Shown here piece after piece: positions 47,946-59,736 of a DNA stretch of 64,000 nucleotides; position 1 is the stretch's first letter; each line of letters opens with the position of its first letter. Made by a program: the position numbers and the translations under genes. Source of the DNA: Ailanthus altissimus (lineage: Eukaryota > Streptophyta > Magnoliopsida > Sapindales > Simaroubaceae); the NCBI GenBank assembly GCA_946807835.1, contig OX327710.1, positions 15,674,501 through 15,738,500 of the forward strand, read 5' to 3'. The notes under the pieces were generated by a model. That model ran no database searches. It was not told the origin of the DNA and was given only the letters and a program-made list of their open reading frames with translations.

Positions 47946-48349
47946 AATTATAGTCTAATAATGCTCTCATGAGTCGATCAACCAGCAATCACTGACTGGT
48001 GGCAATAACGGGTGATTCTATTTTTGTTTTATTTTATAATTTATTTATTATTCCATTAATTTGTGGTAATAGGATTTCAGTCAAATATACATGTAACCTA
48101 CCAATTTGTTCAACGCGTCACTAAAGCCACTTATATTTGTACATTTTATCAAATATGGAATGTGTTTGCAACCGTCCAAGTATTTCTTGCTTCACACGAC
48201 TCTTTTTACCTTAAAAAAAATTTAATTTTTTCTTCCTTCTCAGTTTTTAAGCATTGACCCGTTAACACAGTAGTATGAATTATGATCAATATACAGCAAG
48301 CTGGAGTGGAATCAAATCCTACACAAAAAAAAAAAAAAAGTTTGAACCA

Positions 48350-48435
48350 TTATTTATAGGTGAACGGAAGTTGAGGCGGGCTGATGGTTAGCCCCTCAGA
48401 TTTGCACTTTCAGACCGTTGATTCAAATCACCCAC
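48350..48435 (+). mobile_element. Possible tRNA-derived SINE head
   Basis: GCGGGCTGATGGTTAGCCCC followed ~25 bp later by GTTGATTCAAATCACCC resembles polymerase III A and B boxes. A T-rich tract follows. It does not fold convincingly as a full tRNA by eye and no poly-A tail or duplication was fixed, so this is tentative. Confidence 0.35.
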
Positions 48436-48724
48436 CTCCTCCCCCTTATTTCTGTCTGATACATATATTTGAAACAACTCTCTAATTAACAAGAGCATAA
48501 AAAAATCCTGATCAACTTAGACTTGAAAAATCATCTTTCAAGAATGCAATGAAGTTATCAGTATCACAATCTAATAACATTTATTCAACAAAATTAGCTT
48601 GCGAACTCTCAGGAAATATCAATAGCCATGTATTAAGATGCATTTCACTCTCTCAAATACAATGAATAGAATTCTAGACCTGTTGAATCAGAACAATCAT
48701 TGTCACAAGTCTCACGTTCTGGGT

Positions 48725-48990
48725 TCATTAATTAATAATGTAAGATTTAATATACATGTAATTCTGTAACATTCAAGTATCATTCCAGCTATTCCTAGCT
48801 CCATGCCTGGCGGAATAGATTCCTGCCATAACAGGTGAAAATAATCGCAGCAACATGAATTAAATAAACTTGATAGTGATACTCAAACAACCTTCTAGAA
48901 TATTTTAATTATGTAAAATTATTTTGGTTATCGAAAGTACTATAAGAATCCTGATTTCAACTAGCAACTCATTTTCTGTGAAAATGGGAT
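48725..48990. repeat. Segmental duplication, copy 1
   Basis: Same-orientation match to 51712-51990. It shares TACATGTAA, CCAGCTATTCCTAG, ACATGAATTAAATAAACTTG and GTGATACTYAAACAA in order. The pair flanks the NLR pseudogene at 49536-51416, so the duplicated unit probably included that NLR or its neighbour. Confidence 0.7.
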
Positions 48991-49535
48991 GATGTTAGTA
49001 CTGGTGAAAATTCATATTAAGATCAGTAGGGACCCTTTAGGCTTCAAAAGTTTGTTAAGAGTTCACACTTCCCACCGAGAAGTTAGTTAACGTGCAAGTG
49101 GGTTAGCGGGCGTTAAGCTCCTTACTAACAAACACTAGATCATTCATTCTACGCTTTCCAATAAATAAGTGAATGATTCCATTACGTAAATGTCTCGCTC
49201 TGTTGTTTAAATAAGCTTTTATTTTACTTTCTTCCTGACCAAACAGAGCGGATATTGTTTCCTTACTATGACAGTTGACAAACATGGTTTCATGAAGTTT
49301 CTAATGACCGCAGATGACAAAAGAAATAGCGAATGTATATTATTTCAACCTGAATGAATTCTAAGAGAAGCTAGCAAACCAGCTTTAGCGAATTCCAGAT
49401 TCAAGATTCAAGCTCTTCTATTTCATCAAGTGGAAAAAGAAACAACCAGTGAGCAACAATACAAAGTAATTGACGACACAATTAAGACCTGACAAATAAC
49501 AATAACAAAGACAAAAAGAAGAAAGCTCTCCATCA

Positions 49536-51416
49536 TCAACCTACATAAGAGTGACTAAAAGCAATTTTAGTGGCTTCATCCTCCCATTGCAGATTTGCCC
49601 ACCAGGAATATTGCTTTGCCCAAATAATAACTTTAAGATCCTTTGCACTGTTGGAATCCAGTGGAAGCTTCCTAAGAGTTGGGCATCCATCCACTCTAAT
49701 ATCCTTCAAATGAGGGAAGAGCAAGGGACTCCAGTAGATGCTCCTCAAATTCTGCAAATTTCTTAATGTAAGATATCGAGTTTTGCAAATGGGTTTGAAT
49801 TTCTCATTGCATCTGGAACTTCACCTAGTTTTTCAGGACTGATTATTTCTTCCATGTTGGCACAATAAGATATCTCCATTTTCTTCAGATTTGGAGCAAG
49901 AATAAGCCAAGTCGAATCCTTCAAGTTTGAGCAAAAATATATTTGAACCGCATGAAGGCTGTGGAAAACATGAGCTTCTGGTACTCCTTGTAATCTGATG
50001 CTTCCTATATTCAACCCATTGAAATGTAGTGTGTGAAGATTCTTAAACTTTGCTAAAGAAAAACACCAACAATATAGTAACCTTCATTTCTTGCTCCAGT
50101 TCTATCATTCTCATTCAAAATTCCCTCACCAAGCCAACAATCTATTAAGTCCATTTTATAAATCCTATTATCTTCAGGAAATAAACTACAATACAAGAAG
50201 CAAGATCTAATTTTTTCACTAGGCAAACTGTCATAACTGAACTTCAGTATAGGATAGACTTCATCCATACCTGGAAATTCAAAGGCTGACCTTCTTAAAA
50301 CCTGAATTGCATATTTCCATTCTTCAGGTGTCTTCTTGTAACCCATGGCTCGACCAATTGTAGAGTGCTAGTGGTAGACCGCCACATTCTTTGGCCACGG
50401 TTTCAGCAAGCTCAGGAATATCAGGATGACTTTCAAGAGTATGTGTTCCGACATGTTCTTGAAATAATATCCAAGCTTTCTCATGTTCCAAACAGTCCAC
50501 TTTAAAAAACTCATGAGCCCTCATAGCACCGCACACTTCAACAAAACGAGTTGTGAAAACTACCTTGGATCCAATTCTTGATCTAGGAAGAGGAACACCC
50601 ACTTTAGTTAAATCAACCCATTTCCATATCATCCAATAATAGCACAAACTTCTTCTCGCTCAAAGTCTTGAAGATGTCCACGGCTTTATCTTCAGGACTC
50701 TTACGTTCCCATGAATTGCCAGACAAACCTATCTTTTTCCCAATATCTTCTTGAATCTTCTCGATTTTCAGATCTTTAGACACAACTACCCATATCACAA
50801 TGTCAAAATCATTCAGTGTGTCAACGAAATTGTTGTTGACTTGTGTTAATAGGGTAGTTTTTCCAACTCCCCCCATGCCATATAGGCCAATAATTCCCAC
50901 ATCTTCTTTCCCAAGGCAGCTCCAAACTTTATCTAATGTTGATTCCATGCCTACCGTTGGCTCAAAAGGCCTTTTGTCCACTACAGGTTTCGGTTGCCTC
51001 TCAGCTACCACTTCGAAAACTCCGCCAATTAAAGTGGCCACATCTTGAAGCTTTTTAGCCAACATTTCCCCAAATTTGTAGCTTGACATGCAGTTCTTGG
51101 AACAGAATCCTCCAAGACATAATTTTTCAACGTCTTCAGATTTAACTGTCTGTAGTTCATCAACTTCAGTTTCCATAGCTTGCACCCTATTAAGCCACAA
51201 TTGCAGTAGATCCAACCGTGTCATTTGTTGTTGTTCAGAAATCGCAACCCGCCTCATTACATCATTTTTTGCTTGAATTAAATCTTCCATTATAGTCTGC
51301 AAGGCATCAAGATTTTCTTCAAGATTACATATATATGATGTTTTCCTAGCAGTGCAATCTAGAAAACGAGAGAAAAGGGCGTCACATGATATTTGAACTG
51401 TAAATATGTTACCCAT
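49536..51416 (-). pseudogene. RPS5-class CNL pseudogene with frameshifts and LRR deletion
   Basis: Starts MGNIFTVQ. The coiled coil, G-G-F-C-S-K, K-F-G, P-loop G-M-G-G-V-G-K-T-T and kinase-2 L-L-L-D-D are intact in the first 265 codons. A 1-nt deletion near 50627 (before the W of D-D-I-W) shifts the frame. It is followed by RNBS-B (F-T-T-R-F) and G-L-P-L-A, then a 2-nt deletion near 50361. RNBS-D C-F-L-Y-C-S-L-F-P-E-D follows. At about 50055 the frame runs from Y-Y-I-V-G straight into S-L-A-K-F-K-N-L, losing the M-H-D motif and most LRRs (about 260 residues of the intact paralogue). A further 1-nt deletion lies near 49765, and the C-terminal W-W-A-N-L-Q-W-E-D-E-A is retained. Non-functional. 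Confidence 0.94.
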
Positions 51417-51711
51417 AGTTGCCTAAGATTTGAACGTAAAAAAGGAGAAAATGGTAAGAATAATGGACCAGAAAAAAATGTCAAGTTTAAAGAAATTTAT
51501 TGACAGAAACACTCTAGCTTAAGAAGAATTGAAGAGCTGCAAAGTTCAGATCAAGGAGTATTATGAATTTATTGGATTGAATCAGCTCATAATTCGCAGT
51601 CAATGTGCCCACACAAGTTATTGACCAAGAACCAGTACCATTTTTAAAATAAATGTAACAAGAGTAATAGAACTATTCAATCATATTTTAAATGCAATCC
51701 TTTAGAATAAT

Positions 51712-51990
51712 AATGTCAATGTTTAACATACATGTAACTCGGGACCAGTAAAGCATTTTTCCAGCTATTCCTAGTGCCACGGCCGGCATGATGTTTTCCT
51801 ATAATAATTCCTTTGTGAGTAATTGATTCTGCCATAATTGGTGCAAATAATTGCAACAAACATGAATTAAATAAACTTGGAAGTGATACTTAAACAAACT
51901 TCTGAACTATTTTAATTATGTCAACTTGTTCTGTTCAATGAGAGGAATATAAAAATCGTGTTTTTCATTTGGCATGTCATTCTCTGTAAT
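51712..51990. repeat. Segmental duplication, copy 2
   Basis: Partner of 48725-48990. It carries an extra ~40 bp around 51790-51830. It lies just upstream of the NLR pseudogene and overlaps the end of the small open frame at 51977-52210. Confidence 0.7.
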
Positions 51991-52202
51991 AGCAGAATAA
52001 CATTGGTTCTGGCACATTTTCACTAATATTCTCAGACTTTGGTTGTGCCTCCGGACATTGAAAGGGTACAAAGTCAAGAAGCTGATGAATGTCGCAGGAA
52101 GTCTCATTTTCAGTTGGTATAATAACATCTGGATCACTAAATTTTGGCAAAACCACAATGGATGGCATAGTTTGCAATATTTTTTCACGTAGGACCCCTC
52201 CG
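51977..52202 (-). other. Possible terminal exon of an unknown gene
   Basis: The minus frame after a TTTACAG acceptor-like site (about 52204-52210) encodes about 75 residues without low complexity. It runs G-G-V-L-R-E-K-I-L-Q-T-M-P-S, then D-P-D-V-I-I-P-T-E-N-E-T, and ends F-C-Y-Y-R-E-stop. I recognise no domain. A longer overlapping frame passes through a CAAACG hexamer repeat (about 52316-52346) and is not credible. If this is an exon, its upstream exons would lie beyond the copia element at 52552-57695. Confidence 0.25.
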
Positions 52203-52551
52203 GTACACACTGTAAACTGTTAATGAAAACTAACGAAAATCGTGTGCATTTACATTTATAGCCATTTTGTAGCTTCTTCGTTAAGGTATAACCAATATAC
52301 TTAAAAAACATAACCAAACGCAAACGCAAACGCAAACACAAACGTAAAAAAAAAAAAGCAACAATAATAATATTATTATGATAATAAATGTCCAGAAAAC
52401 GAAAATCAACATTCTTTTCTCGACTAAACACAAAAACTATCTCATGCCAATTATCATACGCAGGCAACTAGAACCTGGAAATAACACTAAAGTGGGGGCG
52501 ACGTGAGTTTGGTTGTTAGTGTGATGATTTGGGCAGCAGAATGACTATGGA

Positions 52552-52896
52552 AGATAGAAAGATGATTTGTGTAGAAGAAATATTTTCTAAGAAATGTTAT
52601 GAGATTTTCTTAGAAGGCAAACACAAGAGCTACACATGAGCTACTAAGTTTGATGATTTTTATTCTATATGTTCACAGTGTGTGTATCAAAGCTATTTAT
52701 ATATTACAAGAGACAGATTTTGAATTCTCTAATAACTAAACTACTCACGCAGAAGCAATGTGATTCCTAATTTATGGGAATCTGTTATTCTGTTATCCAC
52801 GTCAGCATCCATCACACACTTATGCATATACTGCAGTCTTCATCTCGTGCATCACAGCTGTCACGTTGTCTGTTATTGTGTGTATTATATCTATCA
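52552..52896 (-). repeat. 3' LTR of the older copia element
   Basis: 345 bp, shorter than its partner mainly because it lacks the TA expansion; minus-strand start TGATAGATATAATACAC. Confidence 0.9.
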
Positions 52897-52903
52897 GCCC
52901 CCC

Positions 52904-55900
52904 TCAAGCTTATATAGCGGGAAGTCACATTGAGCTTGCAAGCTAAGGACTGAAAGTGAGAAAGAGGCAGAGCTTTGGTGAAGATGTCTGCCACTTGTGC
53001 TTCTGAGGGAATGTATCGAACATCAATTTCTTTGGCTAACAGTTTATCTTTAACAAAGTGCAAATCTATTTTCAAGTGCTTTGTACGATTGTGAAAGACT
53101 GGATTAGCTGCCAAGGCAACCGCACTCTGATTATCACCCCAAATAATTGGTGCTTTGATGAGTGAAACCTGAAGCTCAAAGAGTAGTGATTGTAACCAAG
53201 TAACCTCAGCTGTAATCTGAGCAAGAGCTCTATACTCTGACTCGATACTGGAACGATAGACAACTTTCTGCTTCTTTGAACTCCATGAAATCAAGTTACC
53301 TACAAGATAAACACAGTATCCTCCTATTGACTTCCTGTCATCTTCATCACAACCCCAATCTGCATCAATGAATGCAACAATGTCTATATGCTTTCCAGGT
53401 CTGAATAACAGCCTGTGATCTCTAGTTCCTTGTAGATATCTCAGTAATCGTTTACAACATTGCCAATGGATAACAGTAAGGGCTGCCAAATACTGATTTA
53501 ACTTATTCACTGCATATGAAATTTCGGGTCTAGTTAAAGTCAAGTATTGTAAGGCTTTTATAATACTTTTATATTTAGTGATATCAGAATATGCCTCTCC
53601 TTTGTCTCTGGTTATTTTTGTCCTGAACTCATTGGAGTTCCACAGCTTTTAGCAGTGATCATATGTGTTAAATGCAGTAAATCAGAGACATACTTGGCCT
53701 GAGATAAGTAAAGAATATCCGCAGTTTTTGTAACCTCGATGCCAAGGAAAAAATTTAGCTCACAAAGCAAATTCTGTATTCAATTTATTGATAAATTGTT
53801 GTTGAGTTTCTGCATGATCTTCTGTGATGATTATATCATATACATATATTAGAACTATCAATATATGTAGAGCAGTTTTCTTAACAAAAACAGAGCTATC
53901 TAATTTTGTATTATAAAAACCCCAGTTGAGCATAGAATTTTGAAGCTTGTCATACCAAGCCCCGGGGGCTTGTTTGAGTCCATATAATGCTTTTTATAGT
54001 TTACATACCCAAGTTTCTTTGCCTTGTACAAAGAAGCCTTCGGGTTGTTCCATAAACACAGTTTCTGTTAAGTCTCCATTCAAGAATGCATTTTTGACAT
54101 CTACTTGTCTTATTTTTAACCTTTTTGTGACTGCAAGGCTTAACACAACCCTTATGGTAATTACTTTTACAATAGGACTGAAAGTTTCTTCATAATCTAG
54201 TCATAGTGTTTGGTGATATCCCTTTGCAACCAACTTAGCTTTATATCTTGACACACTGTCATCTGCATTTTGTTTTTACTTTGAACACCCATGTATTACC
54301 CATTATTTTGTTATCTGATGGTTTCTGCACCAAGATCCATGTTCCATTGTTTGTTAAAGCTTAAAATTCTTCCTCCATTACTTTTCTCCAGTGTGGTATG
54401 TTGAAAGCTTTTCTTGCTGTTGTTGGTGTATAGTCTGGACTGTTCAGCATATTGGCAACAAAGGTTTTGGGTTTAAAAATTCCTGCTTTGCTTCTTGTAG
54501 TCATGGAATGAAAGTTTGTGGCTTGAAGTGGTTCTTGTAAAGCAGATGCAGAGGATGAGACAGGTATTTGGTTGTCAGGTTCACTTGAACTATTATTCCA
54601 AGTGATTGTGTTTGTGTACAATCAGTGTTGGTGTTGGTGAAAGGCTGAGATATTTCTGTTGGAATATCAGAATCAACAGAGGCAACAGTTCTTCTTGGTG
54701 ATGCTATTATGAGAACTCTATCAGCTGTGCTCTGGAAAAGATTTTCAAGGTTGTAGTACTGTATAAAGTTTTGAGAAGGGCTAAAAGAAGAAGTGGAACC
54801 TGTGATTTGAGTCTGTATAGAACTGAGAGTTTTATTGAAGACTGGATCAGAGAAAAAAGGGAATTCAGACTCATTGAATGTAACATGTCTAGCTATGTAC
54901 ACTCTCTCATTTGGGTCCAAACATTTATAGCTCTTATGTTGATGACTATACCTTATAAACACACATTTTCTTGTGTGGAAATTAAGTTTATGTCTCTAAT
55001 ATTCTCTCAAGTGTGGGTAACAAGAACATCTGAAAACTTTCATAAATGAGTAATTAGGTTTGTTGTGGAATATAAGCCAGAAGGAGACTTATACTCAGTA
55101 ACTTTCAGAGGCATCCTATTGATTAAGAACATTGTTGTAGTGAATGCATCTCACCAAAATTCCAAGGGTAAATCACACTGTGCCAGCAAAGTGAGGCCTG
55201 TCTCTACTATATATCTATGCTTCCTCTCAACTTTCCCATTTTGGTGGTGTGTATATGGACAAGATATTCTATGAGTAATGCCTAATTATTCTAAATCTTT
55301 GCTTAAGGCAATGTATTCTCCACCACCATTTGTTTGCAGTGTTCTGATCTATTTGTTTAGAAGCTTTTCTATATGTGTTTTGAAGTGTTTAAAGGTTTGG
55401 GATACTTGTGATTTTGGCTGTAGAGGATATATCCAGCTGAATCTAGTGAAGTCATCTACAAAACATAGGTAATATCTAAAGCCATCACCAGATGATATAG
55501 ATGTTGGGCCCCAAACATCTAAATGTACAAGTTCTAGTGGCTCAGAAGTTCTGTTAACAGAAGATTGCAGATGATGACGTTTTCCCAATTGACAGGCATG
55601 ACAGAAATTTAATACAAAATTTTTATTACTGAAGGCTAGAACATTACATTTTACTGCAATTTTCTTTAACACATCAAGGTTTTGATGACGAAATCTCTTG
55701 TGTAAAGTATCTACAGTTTCTTGACTATGTACAGACATTTTATTGTATGCAGCAGCAAAAATCTTTATTGGTATAGAAACATCACATGTTTTTATTTTAC
55801 ATGGCACTTTATTGACATGATATTGAGCAAACAATGATTCATAAACAAAGGTTTTGGTGTCTTTAGGCAGGTTTAGTAAGTATTTGAAATCTGAGACTAC

Positions 55901-57310
55901 TAGCTGATACAGTCCTCTTCTAGCCACCCCTTGAAGTAGAGGTTTTCCTTTCTGATCCTTAACAACACAGAAATCTTTTATGAATTCAACTCTCAAATTG
56001 TTATCTGTGACAAGCTTAGAGATACTAATTAGGTTTTTGGTCATATGTGGGACATGTAATACATGCTTTAATAGAATAGATTGTTCTGTAAATTTATTCT
56101 TTAAGATGCAGTTGCCAATACGTAATATTTTTAGTCTTACTCTATTGCCAACTGTGATTACTTATTTACCTGTAAACTTACCTCGATTCACTATGTTATT
56201 GATGTTGTTGGTGACATGATGTGTTGCTCCACTATCCATATACCAGCCATTGTCTCCATTGTTTTCAGCAGCAGTTGCAGGCTCAGCAATGTAGGTAGCA
56301 GCTAGTTGTTGATTTGCAGGTTAAACAGGAGGTTCAAACTCCTCTTTGAACTTGTTCCAGCATTTGAAAGCACCATGTCTAGCTATATAGCAGATCTAGC
56401 ATACAATTTTTGAGTTATTCTTGCCTTGTCCTCCATAATTCCTTCCTTGTCCTCTTTCTTTACCTCTATAGTTATTCTGGTAATTGAAGGTTTCAGATCC
56501 TGCTGTAGCTTTGTTATTACCTGAGGCATTCTTATTGTTAAAGTTTCCTTTGTAATTCTGCTTCCTTTTAGCTTGTGCAACATTAGCAATCATATTTGCA
56601 CCACCTGTAGCATTGGCTAACTCCATCATGCCTTTATAACTTAGCAGTATAGAGTAAATTTCAGCAAGACTTAGTTCCTCAATTCTTGTTGAAACAAAGA
56701 CTGCCACTGGATTATACTTTGTCCCCAAACTAGCTAACATATAAGTGATCAGATCTCCATCACTTATAGGCTTCCTAGCCATGGTCAGATTATCGGCTAT
56801 GGTTTTAATTTTCACATAATAGTCACTTATTGAAGAATTGCCTTTTCTGATGGTTTGCAGTTGAGCTCTCAACTGAGTTAGACGAGCAATCGATTAGCTT
56901 CCAAACATCTTCTCCATATGTGACCAAATCTTAGCAGAGGTTTTATATTGTATAACTGAACTTAGAACAGATTCAGTCATTGATAAAAACAACCAACTCA
57001 TTAACATTTCATCTTGCCTTCTCTAAACTTTATATTTAGCATTTATAGCAGCTGTCGATTTAGAGAACTCACCTGAATGTGCTGTGAGATAGTGAGGACA
57101 GATTCTTTGACCAAGTAGAAGATCCTCAAGATCCTTGCCACGAACCACAACAAGAATTTGATATTTTCACAAGAGAAAATTATTATATTTTAGCTTAACA
57201 AATGCAGCAAAACTGAAGTTGTTACTCTGTCTACCTACAGCTGAGTTACCACCGGTATTAGGATTTGTGTAGCTAGTATTATTTATGTTTGAAGAGTAGG
57301 CGTTTGCCAT
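52904..57310 (-). pseudogene. Decayed copia gag-pol
   Basis: Gag starts at ATG 57308-57310 (M-A-N-A-Y-S-S-N). Gag continues to about 56396, with a frame break near 57170 and stops around 56880 and 57030. The protease D-S-G-A-T-H-H lies near 56215-56250. Integrase is in 55349-56044 (H-K-R-F-R-H...C-H-A-C; D-V-W-G-P). Reverse transcriptase is broken; its active site at 53829-53846 reads Y-V-Y-D instead of Y-V-D-D. RNase H is largely open at 52812-53543 (D-A-D-W-G, S-E-Y, K-T-K region). Many stops and shifts; inactive. Confidence 0.92.
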
Positions 57311-57312
57311 AG

Positions 57313-57328
57313 AATAACTCTGATACCA
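57313..57328 (-). other. Primer-binding site of the older copia element
   Basis: The minus strand reads TGGTATCAGAGTTATT directly after the 5' LTR, a Met-tRNA-type primer-binding site with two mismatching bases after TGGTATCAGAG. Confidence 0.85.
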
Positions 57329-57695
57329 AGATAGAAAGATGATTTGTGTAGAAAAAATATTTTCCAGGAAATGTTCTGAGATTTTCTCAGAAGGCGAATA
57401 CAAGAGCTACACAGGAGCTATTGAAGAAGTTTAACGATTTTTATTCTATATGTTCACAATGTGTGTATCAAAGCTATTTATATATTACAAGAGACACAAA
57501 TTCTAAATTCTCTCATAACTAAACGACTCATGTAGAAACGATGTGATCCTTAATTTATGGGAATCTATTATTCTGTTATCCACATCAGCATCTATCACAC
57601 ACTTATGCATATACTGCAGTCTTCATCTTGTGCATCACAGCTGTCACGTTATCTGTTATTATGTGTAATATATATATATATATATATATATATCA
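57329..57695 (-). repeat. 5' LTR of the older copia element
   Basis: 367 bp, including a (TA)n run at 57668-57692 that sits at the extreme 5' end of the element and has grown since insertion. Confidence 0.9.
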
Positions 57696-57700
57696 ATGAA

Positions 57701-58027
57701 GACAGTAGGGTTTTATTAGCCGGTGTTCGGTGAGTCTGCTGGGGCAATTTTTCGACGGTAAGGGTGGCTGGTAAGGGGGCAGGAAAAGGGCCGAATTGCT
57801 GACGTTGAGTTTTGGGGATGTTAATTCACTCGAACGAAGGGAGATTATATCTACGCTTATATTTTAAGACCTTTAGTTGAATTCCCATGTTTTCTTAATT
57901 GTAAATGGGCGATTAACAGGGTGTCAACGGCACGGCATGAAATAACACTACAAATTATGTACTTAGTATTGAAATCACCAAAGTTCAGAGACGAACTGAA
58001 TGCATAGCTTAATGTTTATAGGGTCAT
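57701..58027. other. Non-coding flank, possible host promoter sequence
   Basis: A GC-richer piece at 57711-57850 could be promoter or leader sequence of the gene interrupted by the copia element. No exon can be supported. Confidence 0.35.
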
Positions 58028-58835
58028 TATGGTGAATACCTTTAAAGTAATGTCTAAATATATTAATACCCACGAGTTTAACAAATTGATAATAATAGGT
58101 TTGATAAAATATGCACAAATATTTTATTATTAAAGAATATTTTGTTAAAATTAACAAATTTTTTATTAATGTACTTCAAATGACTAAATTGCCCTGTCTA
58201 ATATAAATTTAAATTTTTATCTTAATAAAATATTTTAAAAAATAAAAATTAAATTAAAATTAATAATAAAAAATAAAACTCTTAAAAAATTTTAAAATAT
58301 AAAAATTAATTGTAAATAATAATAACAACAATAAAAAAAATTTAAAAAACAAAAAAATAATTAAGAAGTATTAACAATAATTAAAAAAATTAAAAACTAA
58401 TTTTTTAAAAAAAAAACTTCAAAAACGAAACAAATCTCTTGGTCGACCAGATCTAGCCGCTACAATAGTGACCAACGTGCCCATGCACAATAGCTTGGAT
58501 TGACTGTTGCTATAGTGACCAACCAAGAGTTTTATTTTTTATTTTTTAATTATTTTGATTATTGTAAATATTTAATATTTATTTTTTTAATTCATAGCCT
58601 GAACCTGTTTTTTTTTTATTGCAACACGTGTCATATTTATTGGACATGTTTTAAATTTATTTAAATCAGTTACATGAAATGATTTTAATATCTTTTTATT
58701 ATTAAATTTAGAAGAAAATTCTTTAACAAAAGATCATTAGTGATATTTTTTAATGTCAATTTTTTAAATTTGTAGGTATTCATATATTTAAACCTTATTT
58801 CAAAGATATTTATGATAATAACCAAGTTTTGGATT
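58028..58835. mobile_element. Inverted-repeat element, ~0.8 kb
   Basis: The left arm (58028-58170) and right arm (58690-58835) are imperfect inverted copies, matching GGTATTAATATATTTA against GGTATTCATATATTTAAA. The interior is very A-rich with a GC-richer island at 58436-58530 containing TTGGTCGACCAGATC, GTGACCAAC and a closing GTGACCAACCAAG. Non-coding; probably a non-autonomous DNA transposon. Confidence 0.45.
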
Positions 58836-59736
58836 ATTGTGCTGGAGCAAATCGCTTTTACTCTAATTTAAAAATCCTAAACATCCAAATTTTATATATT
58901 AAATAAATATTAAGTATAATAAATTATTTTAAAATTTATATTATTTTATTATTTAATATATTATTTGTTAAAATATAATTTAAAATAATTAACATTATTC
59001 CAGCCCAATGACAAACACAAACAGTTGGCAATACATATAGATGGAGGTCCAACTTCGAATTTCCTTCGACATGTCAAATATATATAAAAAAAATTTGCTT
59101 GTGGAAAATTTGCTTGGGCCTCAAATATCTTGGGTATGTCAATTTTCTTGGGTTTTGGGTTCACTAATAAAAACAGGCCCGTTAAGATTTCTCCCCTTTC
59201 CAGGATTAGAAACAAGTCCCTCGGTTTGTTTGATTGAAACAGGTGTCGAATTCTTGATTTCGAAAACAAGGTACAAAAAGTCTCGAGCAAACAAGTTTAG
59301 CTAGGGATGCAATTACGAGTAGGTTTCTGGATTGCTATTCTTTGTAAAGCATAATTTGACCTTTTTGTTTTTTTTTTGTAAACTTCACATCATTTGCACC
59401 AAATGCATTGATGTCTCCACTGAAATGGAATCGTCTTAATCTTAGTATTGAGTGTTAATTGTTGCTGGAATGTTAAAGCTTGAATGGAATCCAAGTATTG
59501 AGCATCAGTTGCACCATCTTATTGAATGTCAAACTTGGTCATCTCGAACTAAGGAAGCAAATTCCAGATACTAGATTCTAGCAGTAAAACTTGGTCATCT
59601 GGAAAAGAAACTAGCCAGGAACAAATGATAATAAAAGAAAGAAAAGATAATAAGGTCTTTTGAATCAAATCTTACTTTACAAATGAAGAATTCATATGCA
59701 TACATGCATAAAATGGAAGGCTCCAACAAATCAAAT
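58836..59736. other. Intergenic, downstream of the intact NLR
   Basis: AT-rich sequence with no supported gene. The part near 59400-59700 should include the NLR 3' untranslated region. Confidence 0.45.

Larger units (their letters stand above)
52552..57695 (-). mobile_element. Older Ty1/copia element
   Basis: LTRs at 52552-52896 and 57329-57695 begin TGATAGATAT or TGATATATAT on the minus strand, end CTATCT, and differ at roughly 9% of positions plus a TA-repeat expansion. The flanks are ATGGA (52547-52551) and ATGAA (57696-57700), a 4/5 target duplication. A C-rich polypurine complement follows at 52897-52903. The polyprotein is fragmented, so this is inactive. Gene-like flanks without coding suggest insertion near a host gene. 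Confidence 0.92.

Noticed and set aside
52210..52467. N-terminal part of a 183-codon minus frame with an L-R-L-R run
   Set aside because: The run comes from a CAAACG hexamer repeat and the rest is low-complexity. The frame that looks like protein at 51977-52210 is a different one.
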